In this document: in pieces, positions 38,551 to 48,748 of the stretch
Layout: each line of letters starts with the position of its first letter
How positions within the stretch are numbered: position 1 is the stretch's first letter
Source: Rhizobium sp. Q54
Lineage (GTDB): Bacteria; Pseudomonadota; Alphaproteobacteria; Micropepsales; Micropepsaceae
Reading direction: 5' to 3'
Length of the DNA stretch: 64,000 nt
NCBI GenBank assembly: GCA_945882615.1
Contig: CAMCWK010000002.1
Coordinates: forward strand, 62,001 to 126,000
Translations under genes and position numbers: made by a program
Notes under the pieces: model-generated
What the model saw: only the letters and a program-made list of their open reading frames with translations
The model's database searches: none
Told to the model about the DNA's origin: nothing

Positions 38551-38859
38551 CTAGCCCTTCATCATGTTGACGTCCTCAACCGCGATGGTACCGCGGTTGC
38601 GGAAATAGACGACCAGGATGGCCAGGCCGATGGCGGCCTCGGCGGCCGCCACGGTCAGGATGAACAGCGCGAAGACCTGCCCCACCAGATCACCCAGATA
38701 GACCGAGAAGGCGACGAAATTGATGTTCACCGCCAGCAGGATCAGTTCCACCGACATCAGGATGATGATGATGTTCTTGCGGTTGAGAAAAATGCCCAGC
38801 ACGCCGATGGTGAACAGGATCGCCGCGACGGTGAGATATTCGGTAAGACCGATAGCCAT
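38551..38859 (-). CDS. nuoK: NADH-quinone oxidoreductase subunit K
   Basis: Small three-helix membrane subunit, 102 aa. It opens [20 protein letters not shown] and contains [18 protein letters not shown], which holds the conserved Glu residue of the proton path, and a second Glu in [11 protein letters not shown]. The start immediately follows the nuoJ stop with no gap, and the stop is 1 bp before the nuoL ATG. Confidence 0.96.
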   Translation of the reverse strand: MAIGLTEYLTVAAILFTIGVLGIFLNRKNIIIILMSVELILLAVNINFVAFSVYLGDLVGQVFALFILTVAAAEAAIGLAILVVYFRNRGTIAVEDVNMMKG

Positions 38860-39465
38860 CTAGGCGCCCTCTCCCGGCTTAACGTCCACCATCTCCACCG
38901 CCGTGGCGGCGGTGCGGGCGTTCTGGTCTGAAATAACCTGGCGGCGCACGCCCGGTCTTGACCTAAGCGTCAGCACGATGGCGCCAATCATGGCGACCAG
39001 CAGCACCAGGCCGGCAATCTGGAAGTAATAGATGTAATCGGTATAGAGAATTCGCCCCAGCGCCTCGGTATTGGTGATCCCGGCGGGCGTGGCGCTGGCA
39101 AGCGCAGCCTGCGACGCCGGTTTCAGCACCCACACGCTTCCCACCATCACAAGTTCGGCCACCAGGATCAGGCCGATCAACACGCCGAAGGGCAGATACT
39201 GCAGGCTGCCGCGCTTGAGTTCGGCGAAATCGATGTCCAGCATCATCACCACGAACAGGAACAGCACGGCAACGGCGCCGACATAGACCACGATCAGGAT
39301 CATCGCCAGGAATTCCGCCCCCAGCAGCACGAACAGGCCGGCAGCGTTGAAGAATGCCAGGATCAGGAATAGCACCGAATGCACGGGATTGCGCGCGGCA
39401 ATGACCATGACCGCGCTAGCGATCAGGATCGCCGCAAAGAAGTAGAAGGCTATCGCTTCAAACAT
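38860..39465 (-). CDS. nuoJ: NADH-quinone oxidoreductase subunit J
   Basis: Five-helix membrane subunit of complex I, 201 aa. It opens MFEAIAFYFFAAILIASA, with the conserved LGAEFLAMILIVVYVGAVAVLFLFVVM region near residue 55 (given here by its start LGAEFLAMILIV), where the pi-bulge helix lies. The C-terminus (DVKPGEGA) is soluble. It is 15 bp after nuoI and abuts nuoK. Confidence 0.95.
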   Translation of the reverse strand: MFEAIAFYFFAAILIASAVMVIAARNPVHSVLFLILAFFNAAGLFVLLGAEFLAMILIVVYVGAVAVLFLFVVMMLDIDFAELKRGSLQYLPFGVLIGLILVAELVMVGSVWVLKPASQAALASATPAGITNTEALGRILYTDYIYYFQIAGLVLLVAMIGAIVLTLRSRPGVRRQVISDQNARTAATAVEMVDVKPGEGA

Positions 39466-39480
39466 TCCGTTTCCCTACGC

Positions 39481-39966
39481 CTAACGATAAGGCGCATCCA
39501 ATTCCAGATTGCGGGCGATTTCCCGCTCCCAGCGATCGCCATTCGCGAGCAGCCGGTTCTTGTCGTAGTAAAGTTCTTCGCGCGTCTCGGTGGAGAACTC
39601 GAAATTGGGGCCCTCCACGATCGCGTCCACCGGGCAGGCTTCCTGGCAGAAGCCGCAATAGATGCACTTCACCATGTCGATGTCGTAGCGGGTGGTGCGG
39701 CGTGAGCCGTCTTCGCGCGGCTCGGCCTCGATGGTGATGGCCTGGGCGGGGCAGATCGCCTCGCACAGTTTGCAGGCGATGCAGCGTTCCTCGCCATTGG
39801 CATAGCGGCGCAGCGCATGTTCGCCGCGGAAGCGGGGCGACAGCGGGCCCTTCTCGAACGGGTAGTTCAGCGTTGCCTTGGGAGCAAAGAAATAGCGCAT
39901 GGTCAGGATGAAGCTCTGGATGAACTCCCAGAAGAAAATCTGACGCGCCGTGCGATCGAAGTTCAT
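39481..39966 (-). CDS. nuoI: NADH-quinone oxidoreductase subunit I
   Basis: Carries the two [4Fe-4S] clusters N6a and N6b that pass electrons toward NuoB. The 161 aa protein has two ferredoxin motifs: [12 protein letters not shown] near residue 61 and [12 protein letters not shown] near residue 100. The ATG at 39966 ([15 protein letters not shown]) gives the normal family length; the frame extends to 40026 but overlaps the end of nuoH. It lies 8 bp after nuoH. Confidence 0.96.
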   Translation of the reverse strand: MNFDRTARQIFFWEFIQSFILTMRYFFAPKATLNYPFEKGPLSPRFRGEHALRRYANGEERCIACKLCEAICPAQAITIEAEPREDGSRRTTRYDIDMVKCIYCGFCQEACPVDAIVEGPNFEFSTETREELYYDKNRLLANGDRWEREIARNLELDAPYR

Positions 39967-39974
39967 GGTCAATC

Positions 39975-41018
39975 CTACAGGTGCGGGCGAACGAAGAGCA
40001 CCCAGCCCGCCGTCACCACCACCCACAAAAGCGACGTCGGCAGGAACACCTTCCAGCCCAGACGCATCAACTGGTCATAGCGGTAGCGCGGCACCATGGC
40101 CTTCACCATCGCGAACATGAAGAAGAAGAAACAAATCTTGATCAGGAACCAGAAGATTCCCGGAATGGCGTTCAGCGGCCAGATGTCCAGCGGCGGCAGC
40201 CAGCCGCCCAGGAACAGGATCGAGCACATCGCGCACATCAGCACGATGGCCAGATATTCGCCCAGGAAGAATAGCAGGAACGGGGTAGAGGAATATTCCA
40301 CGAAAAAGCCCGCCACCAGCTCGCTTTCCGCTTCGACCAGATCGAAGGGCGGCCGGTTGGTTTCGGCCAGCGCCGAAACAAAGAAGATCGGCAGCATGGG
40401 AAACAGGATGGAAAAGACGTTCCAGCTCAGCATCGAAGCGCCGGCCTGAGCCTCCACAATCTTGGTCAGGTTCAGCGAGCCGGCAAACAGCAGCACGGTG
40501 ATGATGACAAAGCCGATCGAGACTTCGTACGACACCATCTGGGCCGCGGCGCGCAAGGCCGACAGGAAGGGATATTTCGAGTTCGACGCCCAGCCGGCCA
40601 TGATGATGCCGTAAACGCCCAACGACGACATCGCGAACAGGTACAGGATGCCGACATTGATGTCGGCCACCACCCAGCCCTTGTCGAGCGGCACCACCGC
40701 CCAGCCGGCAAAGGCCAACACCACGGTGACCAGCGGGGCCAGCATGAAGACGACCTTGTTGGAACCCGCCGGAATGATGACTTCCTTCAGCAGGAACTTG
40801 GTCAGGTCGGCAAAGGTCTGCAACAACCCGAACGGGCCCACCACGTTGGGACCACGGCGCATCTGCACCGCCGCCCAGATCTTGCGGTCGGCCAGCAGCA
40901 GATAGGCGATCAGCACCAGCAACACCACGTCGAAAATCAGGATCGACAGGAACTGGCTGACGAACCACGCGAAACTGTGGTTCATGCCAAGGCCGGTGAA
41001 GAGGTCGGTGAACAGCAT
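39975..41018 (-). CDS. nuoH: NADH-quinone oxidoreductase subunit H
   Basis: Membrane subunit forming much of the quinone site at the junction with the peripheral arm. The 347 aa protein has about eight helices. Conserved segments are [16 protein letters not shown] near residue 45, [19 protein letters not shown] with the Glu-rich loop near residue 210, and [17 protein letters not shown] near the C-terminus. The ATG at 41018 shares one base with the nuoG TAA stop (TAATG). Confidence 0.96.
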   Translation of the reverse strand: MLFTDLFTGLGMNHSFAWFVSQFLSILIFDVVLLVLIAYLLLADRKIWAAVQMRRGPNVVGPFGLLQTFADLTKFLLKEVIIPAGSNKVVFMLAPLVTVVLAFAGWAVVPLDKGWVVADINVGILYLFAMSSLGVYGIIMAGWASNSKYPFLSALRAAAQMVSYEVSIGFVIITVLLFAGSLNLTKIVEAQAGASMLSWNVFSILFPMLPIFFVSALAETNRPPFDLVEAESELVAGFFVEYSSTPFLLFFLGEYLAIVLMCAMCSILFLGGWLPPLDIWPLNAIPGIFWFLIKICFFFFMFAMVKAMVPRYRYDQLMRLGWKVFLPTSLLWVVVTAGWVLFVRPHL

Positions 41019-43146
41019 TATTCCGCCGCCATCTTGCTGGAACCGGAAACAAACTCGCGACTGCACTGCGCCATGGTCTCGCTGGCGCGCGCCACCGGAT
41101 TGGTCAGGTAGTAATCGCCAATGCCCGGCGTGACGGGGGCACTCTCCAGCGCCCCGCTCTCGCCCACCGCGCCCCAGGTCGCGGCCGACGCGTCGGCATG
41201 GACGGGCGCTTCATTCAGCGTGGCGAAATGGGGCGCCTGTTTTTCAATGGCGGCGATCAGCGCAGCGCGGTCGTCATAGGGCAGTTTCACGCCCAGTACT
41301 TCCGACAACGCCCGCAGTATGGCCCAGTCTTCCTTGGCCTCACCCGGCGGGAAGGTGGCGCGGCGACCGCGCTGCACCCGGCCCTCGAAGTTCACATACA
41401 GGCCATCTTTTTCGGTATAGGCGGCGCCGGGCAGGATCACGTCGGCATGGTGGGCCCCGGCATCGCCATGGCTACCCTGATAGACCACGAAGGCGCGGCC
41501 CAGATGGGCGACGTCGAATTCGTCGGCGCCCAGCAGATATATAAAGTCGATCTCGCCCTCTGGGCGCCGTCGACGATGCCGGCCACGTCACGGCCATTGG
41601 TGCCCGGCACAAAGCCCAGGTCCAGTGCAGCCACGCGTGACGCGGCGGTGTGCAGGATGTTGAAACCATTCCAGCCGCCTTCGGCAGCCGAGCCCGCCGG
41701 GCCGATCATGCCGCTGTCGCCGGCGATCTTGGCTGCCAGCTTCAGAATGGCCGCGCCGTCCCTGCGAGTCAGCACGCCAGAACCCAGCACGATCATAGGA
41801 CGCTTGGCGTCAGCCAGTGTCTTGGCGAAGGCGTGGCTGCCGCTGGCGATCTGTTCCAGTACCGCAATGTCGGTGCCAAGCTGTTCCGCCGGATAGGTCA
41901 GGTCCACCGCCGGACCGATATTCGCCACCTTTACCCCGCTGGCCAGCCAGGCCTTGCGGATGCGCGCGTTCAGCACCGGCGCGTCCCAGCGCGGATTGGC
42001 ACCCACCAAAAGAATGGCATCGGCGGCTTCCACACCGGCGATGGTCGAATTGAACAGATAGGTCTGGCGCGGACCGGCCGTGATCTTCGCGCCATCCTGG
42101 CGGCAATCGATATTGGCGACGCGCAAGGCGCCCATCAGATCCTTCAGCGCCTTGATCTCTTCCGCCGCAGCCAGATCACCGACAATGGCGGCCATGCGGT
42201 CGGGCGCGGTGTCTTTCACCTTGGCGGCGATGGCGGCAAAGGCTTCAGCCCAGCTCGTCGGCTTCAGCTTGCCGCCGATGCGGACATAGGGCCGGTCGAG
42301 GCGCTGGCGTGAAAGCCCGTCACAAGCATGGCGCGCCTTGTCGGAAATCCATTCCTCGTTGATCTCTTCGTTCAGGCGCGGCAGCACCCGCATCACCTGG
42401 GGCCCGCGCGTATCGACGCGGATGTTGCAGCCCTGCGCGTCCATCACGTCGACGCTTTCGGTCTTGCGCAGCTCCCACGGGCGGGCATTAAAGGCATAGG
42501 GCTTGGAGGTCAGCGCGCCGACCGGGCACAGGTCCACCACATTGCCGGACAGTTCAGACGCGAACGCTTTCTCCAGATAGGTCGTGATTTCCATATCCTC
42601 GCCGCGACCCGTCGCGCCCAGGTCCGGCACGCCCGCCACTTCGGTGGCGAAGCGCACGCAACGGGTGCACTGGATGCAGCGGGTCATGATGGTCTTGACC
42701 AGCGGGCCCATATACTTGTCTTCGACGGCGCGCTTGTTCTCGTTGAAGCGGTGGAAGGCGGCGCGGCCATAGCCCATCGCCTGATCCTGCAGGTCGCACT
42801 CGCCGCCCTGGTCGCAGATCGGGCAATCCAGCGGATGGTTGATCAGCAGGAATTCCATTACGCCTTCGCGCGCCTTGCGGGCGTAAGGGCTGGTCGTGTT
42901 GATCTTGGCCGGCGTGCCGTCCTTGTTGGGGAAGATATCCTTGACCTGCAGCGCGCAGGAGGCCTGCGGCTTGGGCGCGCCCACCCATTCCACCAGGCAC
43001 ATGCGGCAATTGCCGGCGACCGACAGGCGCTCATGGAAACAGAAGCGCGGAATTTCCGCGCCGGCCTGTTCGCAGGCCTGCAGCAGGGTCAGCGTTTCTT
43101 CCGCCTCGATTTCCTTGCCGTCAACGATCAGCTTGCGCGTGGCCAT
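41018..43146 (-). CDS. nuoG: NADH-quinone oxidoreductase subunit G, interrupted by a frameshift
   Basis: Iron-sulfur subunit of the peripheral arm, expected about 709 aa. The N-terminal [2Fe-2S] ligands are in [15 protein letters not shown]; then come the His-ligated cluster region, [14 protein letters not shown] and [15 protein letters not shown], then the molybdopterin-fold part. The frame starting at 43146 reads [10 protein letters not shown] and then goes out of phase at about 41557-41560. The next frame continues [19 protein letters not shown] and ends at 41018 with MAAE. One missing base near the CCAGAGGGC segment restores a single frame. It could be a sequencing error or a real mutation. 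Confidence 0.9.
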
Positions 43147-43149
43147 GGC

Positions 43150-44427
43150 TTACTCCGCCGCCATTTTCGAGAAAGCGGCAATGCGCGCTTCGATTTCCGG
43201 GCGGAAATGCCGGATCAGGCCCTGGATCGGCCAGGCCGCCGCATCGCCCAGGGCGCAGATGGTATGGCCTTCGATTTCTTTGCTGACTTCTTGCAACAGG
43301 TCGATCTCGGACACCTGGGCATCACCCTTCACCATGCGGGTCATCACGCGCCACATCCAGCCCGTGCCTTCCCGGCAGGGCGTGCACTGGCCGCAGCTTT
43401 CATGCTTGTAGAAATAGGCCAACCGCTGGATCGCCTTGATCACGTCGGTGGACTTGTCCATCACGATCACGGCGGCGGTACCAAGGCCGGTCTGCACCGC
43501 CTTCAGGCTGTCGAAGTCCATCAATATGTCGTCGCAGGTGGCCTTGGGCATCAGCGGCACCGAGGCGCCGCCCGGAATGACCGCCAGCAGATTGTCCCAA
43601 CCACCACGCACGCCGCCGGCGTGCCGGTCGATCAGTTCGCGCAGCGGAATGCCCATTTCCTCTTCGACATTGCAAGGCTTGTTCACATGGCCCGAGATGC
43701 AGAACACCTTGGTGCCGGTATTGTTGGGACGGCCGATGCCCGCGAACCATTCGGCGCCGCGCCGGATGATGGTCGGCGCCACCGCGATGCTTTCGACATT
43801 GTTGACGGTGGTGGGGCAGCCATAGAGGCCGACATTGGCCGGGAACGGCGGCTTGAGGCGCGGCTGGCCTTTTTTGCCTTCCAGGCTTTCGAGCAGCGCG
43901 GTTTCCTCGCCGCAGATATAGGCCCCTGCCCCGTGATGGACGTAAAGGTCGAAGTCCCAGCCATGGATGTTGTTCTTGCCGATCAGCTTGGCGGCATAGG
44001 CTTCATCGACGGCGCGCTGCAGCGCCTCGCGCTCACGGATGAATTCGCCGCGCACATAGATGTAACAGGCATTCGCCCGCATCGCGAAGCTGGCGACCAG
44101 GCAACCCTCGACCAGCGTATGCGGATCGTGACGCATGATGTCGCGATCCTTGCAGGTGCCCGGCTCGGATTCGTCGGCGTTCACGACCAGATAGTGCGGA
44201 CGCTCCTTCACTTCCTTGGGCATGAAGGACCATTTCAGGCCAGTGGGGAACCCCGCGCCGCCGCGGCCGCGCAGGCCGGACTTCTTCATGATGTCGATGA
44301 TGCCGTCCGGGCCGAGCGCCAGGATGGACTTGGTATTGTCCCACTGGCCGCGCTTCTTGGCGGCTTCCAGACCGGGGTCCTGCAGGCCGTAGAGATTGGT
44401 GAAAATGCGATCCTTGTCGGCGAGCAT
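43150..44427 (-). CDS. nuoF: NADH-quinone oxidoreductase subunit F
   Basis: Site of NADH oxidation; binds FMN and [4Fe-4S] cluster N3. The 425 aa protein has the FMN/NADH motif [16 protein letters not shown] near residue 51, [35 protein letters not shown] and the cluster motif [16 protein letters not shown] near residue 350. The start shares one base with the nuoE stop (TGATG), and nuoG follows after 3 bp. Length is normal. Confidence 0.97.
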   Translation of the reverse strand: MLADKDRIFTNLYGLQDPGLEAAKKRGQWDNTKSILALGPDGIIDIMKKSGLRGRGGAGFPTGLKWSFMPKEVKERPHYLVVNADESEPGTCKDRDIMRHDPHTLVEGCLVASFAMRANACYIYVRGEFIREREALQRAVDEAYAAKLIGKNNIHGWDFDLYVHHGAGAYICGEETALLESLEGKKGQPRLKPPFPANVGLYGCPTTVNNVESIAVAPTIIRRGAEWFAGIGRPNNTGTKVFCISGHVNKPCNVEEEMGIPLRELIDRHAGGVRGGWDNLLAVIPGGASVPLMPKATCDDILMDFDSLKAVQTGLGTAAVIVMDKSTDVIKAIQRLAYFYKHESCGQCTPCREGTGWMWRVMTRMVKGDAQVSEIDLLQEVSKEIEGHTICALGDAAAWPIQGLIRHFRPEIEARIAAFSKMAAE

Positions 44428-45179
44428 CAGGTGGCGGCTCCCGGCGGTTTCTGCTTGGGCGATTCACGATCGCTGGCGGCCTTGGTCGGCTTCTTGGCGT
44501 CGGCGTCGGTGTTGGCGGGCTGCGGCGGCGCCGGCGGTTCGACCTTGTACTTGCCGATCATCGAACCGTCATACAGCGAAGCATCGGTCAGGCTGGTCGC
44601 GCCGCCTTCCGGCTCGGAGGAGCGGCGGGCATTCTGGGGGCCCGGCTTGAGAGCCTTGCCAGCGCGCAGGTCGGCGATCATCTTTTCGGTGATGGGACCA
44701 TCAATATCTTCATAGAAGTCGCTGCCGATCTGCAGCATCGGCGCATTCACGCAGGCGCCCAGGCATTCCACTTCCATCCAGCTGAACTTGCCGTCCGCCG
44801 AAACCGTGTGGGGGTGGGGATGGATATGCTTCTTGCAGGCATCGACCACGGCGTCCGAGCCGCGCAGCCAGCAGGGCGTGGTGGTGCAGACCTGCACCAG
44901 ATGGGTGCCGACCGGCTGCAGGTTGAACATGGTGTAGAAAGTCGCCACCTCCAGCACCCGGATGAAGGGCATGTTCAACATCCTGGCGATGCTTTCGACC
45001 ATCGGATGGCTGACCCAGCCTTCCTGTTCCTGCCCGCGCCACAGCAGCGAGATCACCGCGCTGGCCTGCCTACCTTGCGGATACTTCACGATTGTATCGC
45101 GCGCCCACGCCGCATTTTCCGCGTTGAACGCGAAACTTGCGGGCTGGACGTCCGGCGGTGCGAGGCGGCGAAGCGACAT
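44427..45179 (-). CDS. nuoE: NADH-quinone oxidoreductase subunit E with extended C-terminal tail
   Basis: Thioredoxin-fold subunit carrying [2Fe-2S] cluster N1a. From the ATG at 45179 ([18 protein letters not shown]) it is 250 aa. Cluster ligands are in [10 protein letters not shown] near residue 97 and [10 protein letters not shown] near residue 138. The core ends near residue 175; about 75 further residues form a low-complexity Pro/Lys/Ala tail ([20 protein letters not shown]), longer than in E. coli-type NuoE. Such tails occur in some alphaproteobacteria. It begins 4 bp after the inserted NTF2-like gene. Confidence 0.94.
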   Translation of the reverse strand: MSLRRLAPPDVQPASFAFNAENAAWARDTIVKYPQGRQASAVISLLWRGQEQEGWVSHPMVESIARMLNMPFIRVLEVATFYTMFNLQPVGTHLVQVCTTTPCWLRGSDAVVDACKKHIHPHPHTVSADGKFSWMEVECLGACVNAPMLQIGSDFYEDIDGPITEKMIADLRAGKALKPGPQNARRSSEPEGGATSLTDASLYDGSMIGKYKVEPPAPPQPANTDADAKKPTKAASDRESPKQKPPGAAT

Positions 45180-45183
45180 GGGC

Positions 45184-45516
45184 CTACTTTGCGAAATCGA
45201 CGCGGGCAATCAGCCCGCCCGTAAAGGTGTAGATGGCGATGATCTCGAACTGCTCGCCGCCCGGCTTGCGGATCACCAGCTCGTGATCCACCACCGTGTT
45301 GCCGACGGCGACACGATTGAGCAGTTCGGCCTTGTTCTCAGGAAACTGGGCGAAGGCCTTGGCATAGCGCGCCCTGATGGCCTCGCGGCTGGTTTCGGTC
45401 GGCGTGCCGTTCAGGCCCGACACGACGCAGTCTTCGGTAAAGTACGAAACGTACTTTTCCAGGTCCTGGGCGTTGTAGGCATCCAGCTGCGCAGTTGCGA
45501 CGTCGATATTACTCAC
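45184..45516 (-). CDS. NTF2-like (SnoaL-type) protein embedded in the nuo operon
   Basis: A 110 aa protein starting at GTG ([19 protein letters not shown] after the initiator) that overlaps the nuoD stop as GTGA. The pattern is the NTF2-like cone fold: helix [14 protein letters not shown], then [28 protein letters not shown], and beta strands [12 protein letters not shown] and [19 protein letters not shown]. Members are small-molecule isomerases, ligand binders or unknowns. It is cotranslated with nuoD and nuoE, which suggests a link to complex I assembly or to stress on it, but no such role is established. Not part of standard complex I. Confidence 0.8.
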   Translation of the reverse strand: MSNIDVATAQLDAYNAQDLEKYVSYFTEDCVVSGLNGTPTETSREAIRARYAKAFAQFPENKAELLNRVAVGNTVVDHELVIRKPGGEQFEIIAIYTFTGGLIARVDFAK

Positions 45517-46721
45517 CGGTCCACCTCGCCAAACACGATATCGAGGCTGCCGAGGATCGCCGAGACGTCCGCCAGCATGTGGCCTTTGCACATGTAATCC
45601 ATCGCCTGCAGGTGCACGAAGCTGGGCGCGCGGATCTTGCAGCGGTAAGGCTTGTTGGTGCCGTCGGCTACCAGATAGACGCCGAATTCGCCCTTGGGTG
45701 CTTCCACCGCGGCATAGGTCTCGCCCGCCGGCACATGGAAGCCTTCGGTGTAGAGCTTGAAGTGATGGATCAGGGCTTCCATCGAGGTCTTCATTTCGCC
45801 GCGGCGGGGCGGCACCACCTTGCTGTCGGCACTGACCACCGGGCCGGCCGGCATCTTCTCGATGCACTGGCGCATGATCTTGGTGGATTCGCGCATCTCT
45901 TCCATGCGCATCACATAGCGGTCGTAATTGTCGCCGTTCTTGCCGATCGGAATCTGGAAATCGAGTTCGTTGTAGCACTCGTAAGGCTGGCTGCGGCGCA
46001 GGTCCCACTTCACACCGGTAGAACGCAGCATCACGCCCGACATGCCCCACATCTCCGCCTCGGCGCGGGTGACCACGCCAATATCGACATTGCGCTGCTT
46101 GAAGATGCGGTTTTCGGTCAGCAGGCCTTCGATGTCGTCCAGCACAGTGACGAAGTGGTCGCAGAACTTCAGAATGTCCTCGGCCAGGCCGGGCGGCATG
46201 TCCTGATGCACCCCGCCGGCGCGGAAATAGGCGGCATGCATGCGGCTGCCGGAGATGCGCTCATAGAACACCATCAGCTTTTCGCGCTCTTCAAAGCCCC
46301 ATAGCGGCGGGGTGAGCGCGCCCACGTCCATCGCCTGGGTGGTGACGTTGAGCAGATGGTTCAGCAAACGGCCGATTTCGGAAAACAGCACGCGGATATA
46401 CTGGCCGCGCTTGGGCACTTCCATGCCGATCAGCTTTTCGATCGCCAGACAGAAGGCATGTTCCTGATTCATCGGCGCGACGTAATCGAGCCGGTCGAAA
46501 TAGGGGATGGCCTGCAGATAGGTCTTGTGCTCGATCAGCTTCTCGGTACCGCGATGCAAGAGGCCGATATGCGGATCGACGCGGGTGACGATTTCGCCGT
46601 CCAGGTCCAGGATCAGGCGCAGCACGCCGTGCGCGGCCGGATGCTGCGGCCCGAAATTGATCGTCAGCTGCGGATCGTCACTGATATGACCCTGCTTGGC
46701 GTCCAAAGTAACGCTTGTCAT
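45513..46721 (-). CDS. nuoD: NADH-quinone oxidoreductase subunit D
   Basis: 49 kDa-type peripheral subunit lining the quinone pocket, homologous to NiFe hydrogenase large subunits but without the metal cysteines. The 402 aa protein has [17 protein letters not shown] near residue 22, with the quinone-pocket His, [13 protein letters not shown], the Tyr in the pocket region, and [19 protein letters not shown] near the end. It overlaps nuoC by 4 bp at its start and the NTF2-like gene by 4 bp at its stop. Confidence 0.97.
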   Translation of the reverse strand: MTSVTLDAKQGHISDDPQLTINFGPQHPAAHGVLRLILDLDGEIVTRVDPHIGLLHRGTEKLIEHKTYLQAIPYFDRLDYVAPMNQEHAFCLAIEKLIGMEVPKRGQYIRVLFSEIGRLLNHLLNVTTQAMDVGALTPPLWGFEEREKLMVFYERISGSRMHAAYFRAGGVHQDMPPGLAEDILKFCDHFVTVLDDIEGLLTENRIFKQRNVDIGVVTRAEAEMWGMSGVMLRSTGVKWDLRRSQPYECYNELDFQIPIGKNGDNYDRYVMRMEEMRESTKIMRQCIEKMPAGPVVSADSKVVPPRRGEMKTSMEALIHHFKLYTEGFHVPAGETYAAVEAPKGEFGVYLVADGTNKPYRCKIRAPSFVHLQAMDYMCKGHMLADVSAILGSLDIVFGEVDR

Positions 46722-47350
46722 GGCTTTTTCCCCGGATCGCCGGAGGTTGCGTTCGGCGCCATGGCGGCCTTTTCATCGCCAGGAAGAATATGCGGCGCAC
46801 CTTCCCAGGGGCTCATGAAATCGAAGTCGCGGAATTCCTGCACCAGCTGTACCGGCTGATAGACCACGCGCTTGAGCTCGTCGTCATAACGCAGCTCGAC
46901 AAAGCCGGTGAGCGGGAAGTCCTTGCGCAGGGGATAACCCGAAAAACCGTAATCGGTGAGGATGCGGCGCATGTCGGGATGATCGGCGAAGGGGATGCCA
47001 TACATGTCGAAGGCTTCGCGCTCGAACCAGCCGGCGGCGGGATAGACGCCGATGATGGAGGCGATGCTCTCGCCCTCCCCCACCTGCGTCTTGACGCGGA
47101 TGCGCGTATTATTGGTCAGCGACAACAGGTGATAGACGACGTCAAATCGCTTGGCGCGCTGCGGCCAGTCATTGCCGCACAGGTCCACCAGGATTTTGAA
47201 GTCACCCGCATTGTGCAGATGGACCATCACCTTGAGGATGTCGGCGGCACTCACGTCCAGCGTAAGCTCGCCGCGCGCGATCGCAACGCCCGTGACCGCG
47301 CCGCCCAGTGCCGCTTTGATGTTTTCGCCCGTTTGCGCCAGATCGGTCAT
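46718..47350 (-). CDS. nuoC: NADH-quinone oxidoreductase subunit C
   Basis: 30 kDa-type peripheral subunit, 210 aa, separate from NuoD as in most alphaproteobacteria. The family signature [17 protein letters not shown] segment appears as [21 protein letters not shown] near residue 115 (key residues E, R, E, F, D), followed by [21 protein letters not shown]. The C-terminal tail after residue 190 is Ala/Pro/Lys-rich ([10 protein letters not shown]). It starts 2 bp after nuoB. Confidence 0.96.
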   Translation of the reverse strand: MTDLAQTGENIKAALGGAVTGVAIARGELTLDVSAADILKVMVHLHNAGDFKILVDLCGNDWPQRAKRFDVVYHLLSLTNNTRIRVKTQVGEGESIASIIGVYPAAGWFEREAFDMYGIPFADHPDMRRILTDYGFSGYPLRKDFPLTGFVELRYDDELKRVVYQPVQLVQEFRDFDFMSPWEGAPHILPGDEKAAMAPNATSGDPGKKP

Positions 47351-47352
47351 GA

Positions 47353-47922
47353 TCAGCGCTCGATGGTGCCGGTGCGGCGGATTTTCCGCTGCAGCAGCAG
47401 GATGCCATAGACCAGCGCTTCGGCGGTGGGCGGACAGCCCGGCACGTAAATGTCCACCGGCACGATACGGTCACAGCCGCGCACCACGGCATAGGAATAA
47501 TGATAATAGCCGCCGCCATTGGCGCAGCTGCCCATGGAGATGACATAGCGCGGCTCGGGCATCTGGTCGTAGACCTTGCGCAGCGCCGGGGCCATCTTGT
47601 TGGTCAGGGTACCGGCGACGATCATCACGTCGCTCTGGCGCGGTGAAGCGCGCGGCGCGATGCCGAAACGCTCGAGATCGTAACGCGGCATCGAAGCCTG
47701 CATCATTTCAACAGCGCAGCAGGCCAGACCAAAGGTCATCCACATCAAGGAGCCGGTGCGCGCCCAGTTCACCAACGCTTCGGAGCTGGTGAGCAGAAAG
47801 CCCTTATCGGCCATCTCGGCCTGCAGCGCCTTGAAATAGGGATCGTTGTCGGTGATGGAGGCGGCACCGCCTTCAACGCCAGCGCGTGCGGCAGTACCTT
47901 GCGGGGTCAGGATCACTCCCAT
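47353..47922 (-). CDS. nuoB: NADH-quinone oxidoreductase subunit B
   Basis: Holds the terminal [4Fe-4S] cluster N2 that reduces quinone. The 189 aa protein has the cluster ligands CC in [11 protein letters not shown] near residue 67, [16 protein letters not shown] and [14 protein letters not shown]. The start at 47922 (MGVILTPQG) overlaps the nuoA stop by 10 bp; the frame is open further upstream but enters nuoA. Length is normal for the family. Confidence 0.96.
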   Translation of the reverse strand: MGVILTPQGTAARAGVEGGAASITDNDPYFKALQAEMADKGFLLTSSEALVNWARTGSLMWMTFGLACCAVEMMQASMPRYDLERFGIAPRASPRQSDVMIVAGTLTNKMAPALRKVYDQMPEPRYVISMGSCANGGGYYHYSYAVVRGCDRIVPVDIYVPGCPPTAEALVYGILLLQRKIRRTGTIER

Positions 47923-48278
47923 TCGAGCGCGCCCTTCTTCCATTCATAGATAAAGCCGACGGTCAGAACGCCCAGGAACGCCATCATGGACCAGAAGCCA
48001 AAGACGCCCGTAGTGCCCAGAGTGATCGCCCAGGGAAACAGGAAGGCCACTTCCAGGTCGAATATGATGAACAGGATAGCGACCAAATAGAACCGCACAT
48101 CGAACTTCATGCGGGCGTCGCCAAAAGCCGGGAAGCCGCATTCGTAAGCCGAAAGCTTTTCAGGGTCCGGCTTGGAGGGCGCCACGATCAGCGGAATCAC
48201 GATCAGCGCACCGCCCAGAACGGCCGCCAGCCCGATAAAAATCAGGATCGGCAGGTATTCCAGCAGCAAAGCTTCCAT
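47913..48278 (-). CDS. nuoA: NADH-quinone oxidoreductase subunit A
   Basis: Small three-helix membrane subunit, 121 aa, first gene of the nuo operon. It opens [20 protein letters not shown] and has the conserved loop [20 protein letters not shown] near residue 46 and the second helix [15 protein letters not shown] with Asp and Glu. An ATG two codons earlier (48284) is possible, but GGGG lies about 8 bases before 48278, the better site. Confidence 0.95.
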   Translation of the reverse strand: MEALLLEYLPILIFIGLAAVLGGALIVIPLIVAPSKPDPEKLSAYECGFPAFGDARMKFDVRFYLVAILFIIFDLEVAFLFPWAITLGTTGVFGFWSMMAFLGVLTVGFIYEWKKGALEWE

Positions 48279-48593
48279 ACACATACCCCGCGGTCCGTGC
48301 CCCAGCGTACAAGACGCCCCCAAACGGCCAGACCAGTGCTATTTCGCGCTGCAGTACAGCAACCGCGCTAGGCGGGGTTTAACGGAAGATTCGCCGCAGA
48401 AAAACAGGAAAATTCGCCACTTTTGGGCGCAGGAAAGAAGGCAGTGGAAACAGAGCGCGTTGTTGCGACCCGTTCTTAAATACTGGCCATTTTCTGGAAG
48501 AGTTGGGCTAGCGGCAGCGTAGCCAACGCGGAGCGGCGGCCAGCGGCCCAAGGCCGCGCCACCAAAAAATAACAGCCATTTTCTGGAAGAAAA
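48279..48593. other. Intergenic region between nuoA and tRNA-Asp
   Basis: About 315 bases without a gene. It holds an imperfect dyad GTTGGGCTAGC / GCGTAGCCAAC around 48502-48527, a second GC-rich palindromic patch to about 48560, and a 16-base direct repeat (48486-48501 and 48575-48590). The second copy is part of the tRNA terminator. The nuo promoter must lie here, but no clear -35/-10 pair was found on the minus strand. The part near nuoA is otherwise featureless. Confidence 0.6.
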
Positions 48594-48597
48594 TGGC
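48575..48597 (-). terminator. Intrinsic terminator of tRNA-Asp
   Basis: On the minus strand GCCATTTTCT-TCC-AGAAAATGGC forms a 10 bp stem beginning within the tRNA CCA end, followed by TGTTATTTTTT. This is a good rho-independent terminator just after the tRNA. A 16-base half copy lies 89 bases further on. Confidence 0.65.
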
Positions 48598-48670
48598 GGG
48601 AGCGACGGGCCTCGAACCCGCGACCTTCGGCGTGACAGGCCGACACTCTAACCAACTGAGCTACGCCCCC
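48594..48670 (-). tRNA. tRNA-Asp (GTC)
   Basis: 77 bases with encoded CCA. Acceptor GGGGGCG pairs with CGCTCCC; the D arm has GCTCAGTTGGTTAGAGT; the anticodon loop CTGTCAC gives GTC; the T arm has GGTTCGAGGCC. It is followed by a strong terminator. Structure is complete. Confidence 0.96.
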
Positions 48671-48748
48671 GCATACGCTCCTGAAGATGAGGCGCGCGAA
48701 GGGGGCCGATGTAGGGGAGCCCCCCTGCCAAGTCAAGCAAATCGCCCG

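Noticed and set aside
42328-44715. A 795-codon plus-strand open frame opposite nuoG-nuoF-nuoE
   Set aside because: Antisense shadow of three well-supported nuo genes; no start signal or family motif.
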